From positions 1-59,776 of the forward strand of contig MERI01000132.1 of NCBI GenBank assembly GCA_001772005.1: a stretch of DNA of 59,776 nt, written 5' to 3'. The position numbers and the translations under genes are program-made. This document shows, in pieces, positions 25,053-33,722 of the stretch (positions within the stretch are counted from its first letter, which is position 1; each line of letters opens with the position of its first letter). Under the pieces are notes generated by a model. The model ran no database searches. It saw only the letters and a program-made list of their open reading frames with translations, and was not told where the DNA came from. This DNA is from Betaproteobacteria bacterium RIFCSPLOWO2_12_FULL_62_58. Lineage in GTDB: Bacteria > Pseudomonadota > Gammaproteobacteria > Burkholderiales > SG8-41.

Positions 25053-25475
25053 ATGATTCCGGTGACTCGCGGTATCGCGCTCGATGAAAACGAGATCGAG
25101 GAACATTTCATCCGTGCTTCCGGCCCCGGCGGCCAGAATGTCAACAAGGTTGCCACCGCCGTGCAGTTGCGCTTCGATGTCAGGCGTTCCGCCACGCTGC
25201 CCGCCGCCGTGAGGACGCGGCTTATCACGCTCGCGGGCAACCGTATGACTACAGACGGCGTGCTGGTCATCACCGCACAGCGCTTCCGCACCCAGAGCCG
25301 CAACCGTGCCGACGCACTGGCGCGTCTCGTCGAACTGGTGCGCGCCGCGGCGCGTCCGGCCAAAATGCGCCAGCCGACCCGGCCGACGCGCGCTTCCCGG
25401 CTGCGCCGGCTGGAAGCCAAACGGCGCCGCGGTGAGGTCAAGCGCGCCCGCGACGGCAGGCTCGATTTCATTTGA
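25053..25475 (+). CDS. arfB: Alternative ribosome-rescue factor B (peptidyl-tRNA hydrolase)
   Basis: 140 residues of the YaeJ/ArfB family, which releases peptide chains from stalled ribosomes. The catalytic loop is SGPGGQNVNKVATAVQLRFD, with the GGQ motif. The C-terminal tail is strongly basic (RLRRLEAKRRRGEVKRARDGR) and inserts into the empty mRNA channel in known ArfB. The short length and the basic tail separate it from release factors RF1 and RF2. It stands alone between a repeat element and the cupredoxin promoter. Confidence 0.93.
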   Translation: MIPVTRGIALDENEIEEHFIRASGPGGQNVNKVATAVQLRFDVRRSATLPAAVRTRLITLAGNRMTTDGVLVITAQRFRTQSRNRADALARLVELVRAAARPAKMRQPTRPTRASRLRRLEAKRRRGEVKRARDGRLDFI

Positions 25476-25492
25476 CAGGAATCGGAATTTGA

Positions 25493-25522
25493 TTGACGAC
25501 CGCCTTTGCACACACTTACACT
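25493..25522 (+). promoter_or_regulatory. Candidate sigma-70 promoter for the cupredoxin gene
   Basis: TTGACG at 25493-25498 and TACACT at 25517-25522 are separated by 18 bases. They lie 130 bp upstream of the cupredoxin ATG and point towards it. A second TTGACA at 25472-25477 overlaps the arfB end but has no matching -10. Confidence 0.45.
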
Positions 25523-25651
25523 CCGCGGGCGTCATAGCCGGCACGGGAATAAACCGGTACGGGCATCTGTTTAATAGGGGGCTGGCGAGGGCGGGAATTA
25601 CGCTCTGCATCCCAGCGATAGTCCTGTCCTAACTAGATTGAGGAGAATTGC

Positions 25652-26050
25652 ATGAACAAGAAACTCATTGCTGCGAGCCTAACCGTCGTTCTGGGCGCGG
25701 GTTATGCGCTCAACACCTTTGCGCAAGCCAGGCCCGACGCCCCGGTCACGCAGAAGGTAATGATCACCGTGGGTGAGTCTGGCAAGGATGTGCTGACCTT
25801 CGAGCCTAAGGAGGTCACGGTGAATTCGGGGAAGGTCGAGTTTACGCTCGTCAACAAGGGACAGAACAATCATAATGTCAGCATCAAACTGAAGGACAAA
25901 GAAGTGCGACTCGCAAGGGCCGAAGCTGGAAAATCGACAACCTCAGAACCGGTTGAACTAGCCGCCGGAACGTATGACATATACTGCGCCTTCACGAGTG
26001 GTGGCAATCACAAAGAGAGAGGGATGGCGGGAAAACTGATCGTCAAGTAA
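25652..26050 (+). CDS. Periplasmic cupredoxin-domain protein
   Basis: 132 residues with a signal peptide of about 26 residues (MNKKLIAASLTVVLGAGYAL, cleavage after the FAQA region). The mature part is a cupredoxin with all four likely type 1 copper ligands: histidine in NNHNVSIK, cysteine in DIYCAF, histidine in GGNHKERG and methionine in GMAGK. It is probably a small blue-copper electron carrier in the periplasm. GAGGAG precedes the ATG, a candidate promoter is upstream and a terminator follows. The dihaem cytochrome gene 148 bp downstream could be a redox partner, but is transcribed past a terminator. Confidence 0.87.
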   Translation: MNKKLIAASLTVVLGAGYALNTFAQARPDAPVTQKVMITVGESGKDVLTFEPKEVTVNSGKVEFTLVNKGQNNHNVSIKLKDKEVRLARAEAGKSTTSEPVELAAGTYDIYCAFTSGGNHKERGMAGKLIVK

Positions 26051-26154
26051 GTGAGGCGGACAAGAACGAAACCGAGCCTTTGGCCAGGTCAAGGCTGTCG
26101 GCGACGCCTGCGACCTTCACGGATACGGCCAAGTTCAAGGAAGCCTGGGAAAAG

Positions 26155-26180
26155 CCCCGCTGCGGCGGGGTTTTCGTTTT
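26155..26180 (+). terminator. Rho-independent terminator after the cupredoxin gene
   Basis: Stem CCCCGC-TGCG-GCGGGG followed by TTTTCGTTTT, located about 105 bp past the cupredoxin stop and just before the cytochrome gene. Confidence 0.85.
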
Positions 26181-26197
26181 ATGCGGACGCTGAACTC

Positions 26198-27070
26198 GTG
26201 AGTCACCACGTGCGACAGACGCTTCAGTCAGCCGCGCTCACCCTGCTGTTCGGGGCTTGGATCGCATCCGCATCAGCGCAGGGCGACGCGAAGCGCGGGC
26301 AATACCTCGCCAAAGCCGGGGGCTGCCTGGCGTGTCATACCGAACAGCAGAAGGACGCCGTTCCCTTTGCAGGCGGCCGCGCGCTCAAGACGCCGTTCGG
26401 AACCTTCTACGGACCGAACATTACGCCGCATCCGGAGGCGGGAATCGGGCGCTGGACCGAGGCCGATTTCATCCGCGCCATGCGCTTGGGCGAACGGCCT
26501 GACGGCGCCAATTACTTCCCGGCATTCCCCTACCCGTCGTTTACGCGGATTCCCGACGCTGACTTGCGCGATCTCTGGGCCTACCTGCGCACGCTTGCGC
26601 CGAGCAGCCGGGCCAGTCGGGCGCACGAGCTGCGTTTTCCTTTCGGCTGGCGCTTACTCGTCACGGGCTGGAAGTGGTTCTTCTTCACGCCCGGCCCCTT
26701 CGTGAACGTTCCAGGGCTTACGCAGATCGCCAATCGCGGCGCTTACCTGGTCCAGGCCCTCGGCCATTGCGGCGAATGCCACACGCCGCGCAACTTCCTC
26801 GGCGGCCCGAAACGGGATCGGTTCCTCGCCGGGGGGAAGGGACCCGACGACAAGCGTACACCGAATCTGACACCGACCCGGCTTAAGAAGTGGAGCGACG
26901 AGGAACTGAAGGAATTCCTGTTGACCGGTGCTACCCCGGACGGTGACGCGGCGAACGAGACGATGGACGAGGTGATCCGCAATACCACCAGTCAGCTGAC
27001 GCCCGGTGACATGGCGGCCGTGATGGCCTACCTGCGCTCGCTTCCGCCGCTCCCCGACGAACCGCGCTGA
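26198..27070 (+). CDS. Dihaem cytochrome c, alcohol dehydrogenase subunit-like
   Basis: A periplasmic c-type cytochrome with two haem sites, CLACH near the N-terminus and CGECH in the second half. Methionine candidates for axial ligation lie late in each domain. Similarity is to cytochrome c subunits of membrane-bound alcohol/aldehyde dehydrogenases and to gluconate dehydrogenase cytochromes, but those usually carry three haems and this protein of about 290 residues has two. The start is taken at GTG 26198, which gives a signal peptide (LQSAALTLLFGAWIASASAQ); the longer frame reads through the upstream terminator. No dehydrogenase partner gene is adjacent. The molybdenum hydroxylase 3 kb away lacks an FAD subunit and might use such a cytochrome, which is inference only. 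Confidence 0.85.
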   Translation: MSHHVRQTLQSAALTLLFGAWIASASAQGDAKRGQYLAKAGGCLACHTEQQKDAVPFAGGRALKTPFGTFYGPNITPHPEAGIGRWTEADFIRAMRLGERPDGANYFPAFPYPSFTRIPDADLRDLWAYLRTLAPSSRASRAHELRFPFGWRLLVTGWKWFFFTPGPFVNVPGLTQIANRGAYLVQALGHCGECHTPRNFLGGPKRDRFLAGGKGPDDKRTPNLTPTRLKKWSDEELKEFLLTGATPDGDAANETMDEVIRNTTSQLTPGDMAAVMAYLRSLPPLPDEPR

Positions 27071-27086
27071 CTCGTTGCTGGTTGTT

Positions 27087-27317
27087 TCATTTTTTGATGG
27101 CAAGGTAAAGCTGATAGCCCCCCATCCCTGCCGCAGCCAGCGCGACCAAATACGACCACACATGCCCGCTGGTGCTTAACGCAATAGCGCCTGCAACGGC
27201 GAAGAACAGGACGCCTTGAACGGCCAGGGCCTTGCGCGCACTCGGAAGCTGTATCCCGCAATGCGGGCACTTCCTGGCGTCCGCCGGCATGGGGTATTCA
27301 CATGAGGGGCAATTCAT
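27087..27317 (-). CDS. Small zinc-ribbon membrane protein
   Basis: 76 residues: a CPSC...CPHC zinc ribbon (MNCPSCEYPMPADARKCPHC) followed by two hydrophobic helices. The ATG at 27317 overlaps the stop of the upstream phosphoesterase gene as ATGA, so they form a unit. Its function is unknown. Confidence 0.75.
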   Translation of the reverse strand: MNCPSCEYPMPADARKCPHCGIQLPSARKALAVQGVLFFAVAGAIALSTSGHVWSYLVALAAAGMGGYQLYLAIKK

Positions 27318-28090
27318 CTCGTCACTGCGATGGTATGGGTAACGAGCTCCGCACCGTTCCAGAAATGCGCCTGGTAGGCGGGCGGCTCGCGGGTTGACGA
27401 ATTGAAACCATTTTCGCGCAGGTCGAGTATGTACTGGAACGCCGTGCTCGGGCACACCGATACCGCGGTGCCGCGCCACCGCGCCTGGATGCCGCGGTGC
27501 ACGTGGCCGCAGACGATGCGCTCGACGTGGCGGTGGCGCTCGACGATGGCGCCCAGGCGACAAGCGCTCGCGGCGTCGAGGGCGATCTCGTCCATGCAGC
27601 GGATGCCGGTCTTGAACGGCGGATGATGCATGAGCACCAGCGTCGGTCTGCCGGGCGCCGCGGACAATGTGGCATCAAACCAGTCGAGCTGGGCGTCATC
27701 AAGCGTCCCGCCGTCCGCTCCCGGAATCATGGTGTCGAGCGCGATCAACCGGACCTCAAAATCCTCGACGGCGTAGCGCAACGGCTCGCCCTCGCGCGGC
27801 AGATAAGCGTGATCGCGGAAAGCCGCGCACAGCGCGGCGCGATCGTCGTGGTTGCCCGGAATCAGGTAAAGCGGCATCGTGAGCGGCGCAAGCAATTCCC
27901 GCAGGCGCCGGTATTCGTCGGGGGCGCCGGTCTCGACCAGGTCCCCGGTCGCCAGCACCACGTCGGGCACGGGGTTGGCCTGCATGATCTGCGCCAGGCA
28001 GCCCGAGAGATTGCCTGCCGTATCAAAAATGCCGTAGGCCAATTGGCCCGGGAGCGTGACGTGCAGATCGGAAATCTGGGCGATGAGCAT
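27314..28090 (-). CDS. Calcineurin-like metallophosphoesterase (CpdA/GpdQ-like)
   Basis: 258 residues with the complete set of dimetal motifs in order: ISDLHV, ATGDLVE, PGNHDD, MHHPPF and CGHVHR. The arrangement matches cyclic nucleotide and glycerophosphodiester phosphodiesterases of the CpdA/GpdQ type, acting in the cytoplasm. Which of these substrates is used cannot be decided. It is translationally coupled to the small zinc-ribbon gene and follows the Aas-like gene by about 60 bp on the same strand (Aas-like ends at 28152), so it may be independent of it. Confidence 0.88.
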   Translation of the reverse strand: MLIAQISDLHVTLPGQLAYGIFDTAGNLSGCLAQIMQANPVPDVVLATGDLVETGAPDEYRRLRELLAPLTMPLYLIPGNHDDRAALCAAFRDHAYLPREGEPLRYAVEDFEVRLIALDTMIPGADGGTLDDAQLDWFDATLSAAPGRPTLVLMHHPPFKTGIRCMDEIALDAASACRLGAIVERHRHVERIVCGHVHRGIQARWRGTAVSVCPSTAFQYILDLRENGFNSSTREPPAYQAHFWNGAELVTHTIAVTR

Positions 28091-28151
28091 ACGTGACTTA
28101 CGACGGCACGTTCATCATACACCTGCACCTCAGCGACAACGACGTCGGAGA

Positions 28152-30320
28152 CTACAAGGAAGCCACGTCGGGCACACTCCGGCCGGGCACATGCTGTTGC
28201 GCGGCCTGCATGAGCCTCACGTAATCCGTCTTGCCGTTGCCGAGCAACGGCAGCGCCGCGAGGCGGACGACGCGACGGGCGACCGCCAGATCCTGCGCGC
28301 CAAGCTGCCGCGCCGCACGCTGCAATGCGATACGATCGAGCGTGCAGTCGGTGGTGAACAGCAGCGTGCTCTCGCCCTCGCTCTCCCGCACGTCCAGCAC
28401 CGCGGCATGATGATGGTCGGGCGAGGCATGCCGGGCCACCTGTTCCACCTGATCGAGAGAAACCATCTCTCCGGCGATCTTGGCGAAGCGCCTGACCCTG
28501 CCGCAAATGGTGACGATGCCGTCCTCGTCCACTTCCGCGACGTCTCCAGTGTTGTACCAGCCCGCCCCGAGCTCCGAGCGCGGAGGCTGCAGCACGCCGG
28601 GCTGATCGGGTAAATAGTAACCCAGCATGAGATTCGGTCCGCGCACGTAGAGCAGACTGCCTTTGTCGATGCCGGGCACCTTGTCGAGCCGGTAATCGAC
28701 ACCCGGCAGGAAGGCGCCGACCGTGCCCGAACGGTAGAAGGCCGGCGTCGCAAGCGAAATCACCGGCGCGCATTCAGTGCAGCCATATCCGTCAAAAATA
28801 CGCAGTCCGAATTTTTCCATCCACAGCCGCGCCACTTCGGGCGCGAGTTTCTCGCCGCCCGAAATGACGTAACGCAGCCGGCAGAAATCCATCGGACTGG
28901 CGTTCGACGCGTAGTAGGACAATAGAGTGCTGGTGCCAAAGAGCACGGTGCAATCGCGCCGGTACGCAATTTCGGGAATCGCCCGATAGTGAAGCGGCGA
29001 GATGTAGAGGTAGAGTCGGGTCCCGGTGACGAGCGGCAGGACCATCCCCGCGGTAAAGCTGTAAGCATGATAGAGCGGCAGGGGATTTAGAATCTTGTCT
29101 TGCGGCGTGAACGCGAGCACCACGCGGATCTGTGCGACATTGGCGATGAGCGCCTGGTGCGACAGCACCACGCCTTTCGGCCGGCCCTCGGACCCGGAGG
29201 TGAACAGCACCACCGCCGGTTCCCGTATCGACCGTCTGACCATGGCGAGGCGCGGGAAGCGCAGTGCGAACGCGACGAGCCAGAACTTGTCGCGCAGCCC
29301 GAACCGGCCGCGCATGTCCTCAAGATAAACGATGTCACAGCCGGCCAGGGCCTCCAGCAGCGGCTGCAGCCGCGCCTGTTCGACAAACTTGCGGGACGTA
29401 ATCACCGCGCGCACTCCGGCGGCGGCCCGCGCAACTTCCATCCCCCGCGGCCCGCTGGTGTAGTTGAGCATTGCGGGCACGCGCCCGGCCGCCGACAACC
29501 CCAGTACCACGGCGACCGTCGTCGCCACGTTCGGCAACAACACAGCCACGTTTTCGCGATCGCTGCTGAAATGCCGTGCCAGGCGCGCAACCGAGAGGCT
29601 CGTGCGCAGGAGTTGCCCGAAGGTCTGCGGCTCTCCGCGCGCGTCCTCGACCAGTACGGTGTCGCGGCCGTGTACCGCGCAAGCATCGAGAAAACTCTCG
29701 AAGATGGGTTTGAAAGCGCTGCATTCGAACGCCAGGGTCTGCATGATCGCGGTAAGTTTGCGCGTCGCGCGCGCCCTCCTGCGCCGCGCGCTGCCTCCGG
29801 CGATTCCATCGATATGCGTCGGCGCCAACACCCGTATCGTGATTGCGGGGAAGGTTCGCGCGAGCCATCCGCTCACGCCCGCGCCACCGAGCCAGGGATC
29901 GGGCCGGCCCACGTTGACCGGCAATATCGTAGCCCCGCTTCTTGCCGCGACTAACGCCGGTACCGGATAGATCTTCATCACCGCACCGCTCCTCGCGATC
30001 CTCCCCTCCGGAAACAGCGCCACGATTGAACCCGCGCGCAACAGCTTCACCAGCCGCTTGACGGCCGAGGGATCCGCCATGTCGATCGCTTCGTGCGCGA
30101 CATGGCGCAACATCCAGCGCGTAACCCCGCTCTTGATTTGGTCCGGGGGCACGATGACGACGGGATTGCGGGGCAGGAACAGCGCAAGCAGCAACGCATC
30201 GAGCCGCGAGCGCAGACTGGAGACGATCAGCAGACGATCGGCGCGAGCGAAAACATTCAGATCGCCGGCCACTTCGATCCGGAAGAGCACCTGAAACAGA
30301 AAGCGCAGCAAAGTACGCAT
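28152..30320 (-). CDS. Aas-like fusion: PlsC-type domain with broken HX4D motif plus acyl-adenylate synthetase
   Basis: 722 residues laid out like E. coli Aas (acyl-ACP synthetase / 2-acylglycerophosphoethanolamine acyltransferase). The N-terminal acyltransferase-like domain (about 1-200) keeps LFPEGRI and MKIYPVPALVAA, but the catalytic NHxxxxD is replaced by SLRSRLD, so the general-base histidine is a leucine. The AMP-binding domain (about 210-700) is complete: LFTSGSEGRPKG, YGCTECAP, YNTGD and the C-terminal GNGKTDYVRL lysine. It should therefore activate fatty acids, while acyl transfer by the first domain is doubtful. ATG 30320 matches the Aas N-terminus. It is divergent from the rpfF-like gene. 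Confidence 0.84.
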   Translation of the reverse strand: MRTLLRFLFQVLFRIEVAGDLNVFARADRLLIVSSLRSRLDALLLALFLPRNPVVIVPPDQIKSGVTRWMLRHVAHEAIDMADPSAVKRLVKLLRAGSIVALFPEGRIARSGAVMKIYPVPALVAARSGATILPVNVGRPDPWLGGAGVSGWLARTFPAITIRVLAPTHIDGIAGGSARRRRARATRKLTAIMQTLAFECSAFKPIFESFLDACAVHGRDTVLVEDARGEPQTFGQLLRTSLSVARLARHFSSDRENVAVLLPNVATTVAVVLGLSAAGRVPAMLNYTSGPRGMEVARAAAGVRAVITSRKFVEQARLQPLLEALAGCDIVYLEDMRGRFGLRDKFWLVAFALRFPRLAMVRRSIREPAVVLFTSGSEGRPKGVVLSHQALIANVAQIRVVLAFTPQDKILNPLPLYHAYSFTAGMVLPLVTGTRLYLYISPLHYRAIPEIAYRRDCTVLFGTSTLLSYYASNASPMDFCRLRYVISGGEKLAPEVARLWMEKFGLRIFDGYGCTECAPVISLATPAFYRSGTVGAFLPGVDYRLDKVPGIDKGSLLYVRGPNLMLGYYLPDQPGVLQPPRSELGAGWYNTGDVAEVDEDGIVTICGRVRRFAKIAGEMVSLDQVEQVARHASPDHHHAAVLDVRESEGESTLLFTTDCTLDRIALQRAARQLGAQDLAVARRVVRLAALPLLGNGKTDYVRLMQAAQQHVPGRSVPDVASL

Positions 30321-30530
30321 CGAAGCCTGGCACGCCAACCTGCCTCGCATCTCGGGACTATCTTTCTACCGTTTCCAGAATGAAACGTCAACGAAATCCG
30401 TGGCTTGGCAGATTTACTTAAGACTATTAGGCACTTGTCATCAACTTGGTCGAAATGTGAAAAATTCCGTATGTCTTAAAGCTTTACAGTGATAATCTCA
30501 AACAAATTGTTGAGTGTAAACAGAAAAACT

Positions 30531-30555
30531 CAAATCTATCAAAGTGTTAGATTTG
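30531..30555. promoter_or_regulatory. AT-rich dyad upstream of rpfF
   Basis: CAAATCTA-N9-TAGATTTG is a perfect 8-bp dyad, followed on the plus strand by ATTTTTTAT. It lies 100 bp before the rpfF-like ATG, in a 300-bp AT-rich intergenic region (30351-30656) unlike its GC-rich surroundings. It may be an operator, for example for the MerR-type protein encoded downstream, or a weak terminator of upstream transcription. No clear -35/-10 pair was found in this region. Confidence 0.4.
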
Positions 30556-30656
30556 ATTTTTTATGGGCTATTGCATAAATTCAGGACGGATGTTGAGAAA
30601 GCCCGAAGCGCTTCTCACCTTTCCCCTCCATAACCGACTTATTGGGAGAAGCAAAG

Positions 30657-31586
30657 ATGGATATGAACGTCTCAAAGGCATTGTTGCAAGCGCCGGTCGC
30701 GTGCCCCGGAGACAAGACGTCCGTTCACGACGTAGAGTTTTTTTTCTCGGAGCAGTTATCGGCATCCTTTGACCGGCAGTTGCGTGCCATGTGGCTGCGC
30801 TGGAATCCGTCACCGCGACCGAACTTCAATCCGCGCCTGCTGAAAGACCTCGACGGTTATTGCCGGTTCCTCAGCCATACCGGCGGAATCGTCGATGATC
30901 GGGGAGAAAGCGTCCGGCTCGAATACGCGATTCTCGCCTCCCGCGTGCCGGGCGTGTTCAACCTCGGGGGCGACTTGAGCCTCTTCATGCAACTGATCGA
31001 GCACAAGGACCGTGAAGGTCTGCTCGAATACGGCAAGTCTTGCATCAACGTGCTTTATCGCAACTACATCGGGCACGAATTGCCGCTCACCACGATTTCC
31101 CTGATCCAGGGCGAATGCCTTGGAGGAGGCTTCGAAGCGGCGTTATCGAGCGATCTGCTGGTGGCTGAACGCCACGCGCGTTTTGGTTTCCCGGAGATCC
31201 TGTTCAATCTCTTCCCCGGCATGGGCGCCTATTCCTTCCTAGAGCGTCGCATCGGCAGGCGGGCGACGGAAGAATTGATTACCAGCGGAAAGATTTACAG
31301 TGCCGACGAAATGCTGGCGCTGGGTGTCGTGGATTTTGTCATCGACTCGGGATGCGGGGAGACGGAGATTGCCTCGCTCATCAGGGCGCGGCAGAGAAGC
31401 CGCAACGGTCTCGTCGGCGTCGCCGCGGCGCGGCGCAGCGTCCACAGACTCGACTACGATGAATTGCTGGACGTGGTCCGGGCATGGGTGGACACCGCGC
31501 TGCGTCTTTCCATCCGCGACCTCAAACTGATGCAGCGCCTGATCTCGCGGCAAACCGTGCGGCGCGAATTCCAGCACGTCCATTGA
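30657..31586 (+). CDS. rpfF: DSF synthase of the RpfF family (crotonase fold)
   Basis: RpfF makes diffusible signal factor, a cis-2-unsaturated fatty acid, by dehydrating a 3-hydroxyacyl-ACP and releasing the free acid. The 309-residue product carries family blocks FNLGGDLSLFMQLIEHKDRE, ECLGGGFEAALSSDLLVAE and FPEILFNLFPGMGAYSF. The two catalytic glutamates are present as E160 and E180, with the same 20-residue spacing as E141 and E161 of Xanthomonas RpfF. The N-terminus is about 20 residues longer than in Xanthomonas. ATG 30657 follows GGGAGAAG; the frame opens slightly earlier at a TTG. It is followed 82 bp later by a PAS-GGDEF-EAL gene, the arrangement of the Burkholderia rpfF-rpfR pair. 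Confidence 0.9.
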   Translation: MDMNVSKALLQAPVACPGDKTSVHDVEFFFSEQLSASFDRQLRAMWLRWNPSPRPNFNPRLLKDLDGYCRFLSHTGGIVDDRGESVRLEYAILASRVPGVFNLGGDLSLFMQLIEHKDREGLLEYGKSCINVLYRNYIGHELPLTTISLIQGECLGGGFEAALSSDLLVAERHARFGFPEILFNLFPGMGAYSFLERRIGRRATEELITSGKIYSADEMLALGVVDFVIDSGCGETEIASLIRARQRSRNGLVGVAAARRSVHRLDYDELLDVVRAWVDTALRLSIRDLKLMQRLISRQTVRREFQHVH

Positions 31587-31668
31587 CCTCAATGGTAAAC
31601 TGATGAACGGTGCCAATAAGCTCGCCCGGCACTTCGCCGGGCGCAGAATCACACACGCCAGGGGCAGG

Positions 31669-33615
31669 ATGTCAAAGGGAGCGACGCAATACAGCATTCG
31701 GCAAACCTCTGAATTGCTGGGCATTCCCATCCAGAAGCTGCGGCGCTGGGACGACCAGGGCGTGCTCGTCGCACTGCGTACTGGCGGCGGACACCGCCGC
31801 TATTCGAAGGAGTTGATCGACCGCCTGGCCGCCTCCCTGCTCAACTCCGGAGCCGAAAAAACCACCCAGGAACTAGCGACGATCAAACGCTCGCTCGCCG
31901 AAAAGCGCCGCATCATCCAGTTGCTGCTCGAAAGCGAGAACCGCTATCGCGACCTGGTCGAGACTTCCCACGACCTGATCTGGACCACTGACGCGCAAGG
32001 CCGTTTCATCTTTCTCAACAATGCCGCGCACGACATCCTGGGGCTCGCCCCCAAAGACCTGATCGGGCGCTGCTTTTTCGATTTCGAGACAGGCACCTCC
32101 CACGTTTCGAACCGGCGCTTTCTGGCTACGCTGAAGCGCAACGGCGACGTCAAGAACTACGTGACGCACCTGGTAACCGCCAAAGGAGAGGACCGGTGGA
32201 TTGGCATCAACGCGCGCGTGGTGTCCGACGACAACGGGGCGACACTCGGCATCCGCGGCACCACGCGCGATATTACCGAACAGTATCTGGCGACCAAGCG
32301 CATCGAGCATTTGGCGATGCACGACGTGCTGACCGACCTTCCCAACCGCCTCAGCCTCCAGTGCCGAATCGAATCGGTCATGCAAGCGGGCGGCGTCGGC
32401 GCGCTGCTGTTCCTCGACATCGACCATTTCAAGTACGTGAACGACAACTTCGGCCATCGCGCCGGCGACCAGTTGATCATCGGTGTGGGCAGCGTGTTGC
32501 GCGACCTGGCGCGCCCCTGCAACGGCGAGCTCTACCGTCTGGGCGGTGACGAATTCGCAATTCACCTGCCGGAAGGCCTGCGCAAGGAGGCGATCGATGC
32601 CGCGGAGAGCGCGCTCGATGCGATCAGCCACTACCGGTTCCAGGCGAGCGAACAGAAAGTGGTCTCCAACCTGAGCGTTTCGATCGGCATCGCGCTCTAC
32701 CCGTTCCACGGCAATGACCTGCCGGGGCTCCTGTCGAATGTCGACATCGCGATGTACCAGGCCAAGGACCTGGGACGCAACCGCTACGTGCTGTTCGATC
32801 AGTCCTCCGACAATCTGCGCAGCACGCACAAGCGCGTGCACTGGGCGAAGAAGCTGCGCGACGCGCTCGACGACGACCGGCTGATTCTGTTCTCGCAGCC
32901 GGTGGTGCGCCTGCGTGACCGGAAACCGGTACACCATGAAATACTGGTGCGCATCCTCGACGACGACGGCACGTACATTCTGCCCGCCAATTTCATCGAG
33001 CTCGCCGAGTCGCTCGGGCTGGTGCAGGAAATCGACATGTGTGTCGTGGAAAAGCTGCTCAGATTCATGAGGGAACACAAGCAGATCGGCAAGAAGCTGC
33101 GCTATTTTGTCAACCTGTCGCGCGTCTCCATCTCCGATCAGCGCTGGATCAAGCGCTTCGTGAAGTTGCTGCGCGAGAGCCGCGTGGATCCCAGCCAGCT
33201 CGTGTTCGAGATCACTGAAACCGCGGCCATGTCGGAGATCGACGTGACACTCACGTTCATCCGTCAGCTGAAGGACATGGGCTGCCGTTTCGCGCTCGAT
33301 GATTTCGGCGCCGGTTTCAGTTCGTTCTATTACTTGAAGCGCTTCGAGGTCGATTACCTGAAGATCGACGGCAGCTTCATCCGCGATCTCGCCACCGACG
33401 AGGGCAGCCGCATTTTCGTCAAGGCGCTGAACGACGTTGCGCAGGGACTCAGCAAGCAGGTGATCGCCGAATGGGTGGAAACGCCCGAAGTGCTGAAGAT
33501 ACTCACCGGCATGGGCGCGCAGTTCGGCCAGGGCTACCTGTTCCAGCGCCCGCAGCCGCTCGAGCGGCCTGCCGAGCGCCTGCTACCCGCCCGCACCCAC
33601 TCGACGGCAGGATGA
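31669..33615 (+). CDS. MerR-HTH / PAS / GGDEF / EAL protein, RpfR-like c-di-GMP enzyme
   Basis: 648 residues. An N-terminal MerR-type winged helix (about 7-55, SIRQTSELLGIPIQKLRRWD and GGHRRY) is followed by a helical linker (65-92) and a PAS domain (about 90-205). The GGDEF domain (about 212-375) has an intact motif RLGGDEF at 290-296 and no RxxD inhibitory site. The EAL domain (about 390-635) retains E424, N482, E514, D544/D545, K565, E601 and Q621, so both cyclase and phosphodiesterase may be active. The start at 31669 has AGGGGCAGG upstream. Being downstream of rpfF, it is the likely DSF receptor and effector, comparable to Burkholderia RpfR, but it has a DNA-binding domain where RpfR has its RpfF-interaction region. 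Confidence 0.9.
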   Translation: MSKGATQYSIRQTSELLGIPIQKLRRWDDQGVLVALRTGGGHRRYSKELIDRLAASLLNSGAEKTTQELATIKRSLAEKRRIIQLLLESENRYRDLVETSHDLIWTTDAQGRFIFLNNAAHDILGLAPKDLIGRCFFDFETGTSHVSNRRFLATLKRNGDVKNYVTHLVTAKGEDRWIGINARVVSDDNGATLGIRGTTRDITEQYLATKRIEHLAMHDVLTDLPNRLSLQCRIESVMQAGGVGALLFLDIDHFKYVNDNFGHRAGDQLIIGVGSVLRDLARPCNGELYRLGGDEFAIHLPEGLRKEAIDAAESALDAISHYRFQASEQKVVSNLSVSIGIALYPFHGNDLPGLLSNVDIAMYQAKDLGRNRYVLFDQSSDNLRSTHKRVHWAKKLRDALDDDRLILFSQPVVRLRDRKPVHHEILVRILDDDGTYILPANFIELAESLGLVQEIDMCVVEKLLRFMREHKQIGKKLRYFVNLSRVSISDQRWIKRFVKLLRESRVDPSQLVFEITETAAMSEIDVTLTFIRQLKDMGCRFALDDFGAGFSSFYYLKRFEVDYLKIDGSFIRDLATDEGSRIFVKALNDVAQGLSKQVIAEWVETPEVLKILTGMGAQFGQGYLFQRPQPLERPAERLLPARTHSTAG

Positions 33616-33624
33616 AAGCGAACC

Positions 33625-33722
33625 GTGAGCGGTAAGCGGGCAGGAAAAACCGGCCGCGGAGCGGAAGCGCCGTTGCTGCTTGTCGCTTCCCGCTGACCGC
33701 TTGCCGTTCACCGCTTACCGTG
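33625..33722. repeat. Facing arrays of CCGCTTA/GTGAGCGG-type heptamers
   Basis: GTGAGCGGTAAGCGGG on the left faces CCGCTGA, CCGCTTG, CCGTTCA and CCGCTTACCG heptamers on the right. It lies between the convergent PAS-GGDEF-EAL and Nudix genes and overlaps the Nudix 3' end. It has the same design as the GTGAA islands but a different unit. Confidence 0.65.

Noticed and set aside
26051..26197. N-terminal 49-residue extension of the dihaem cytochrome
   Set aside because: It reads through a strong terminator hairpin, and the signal peptide begins only after GTG 26198.
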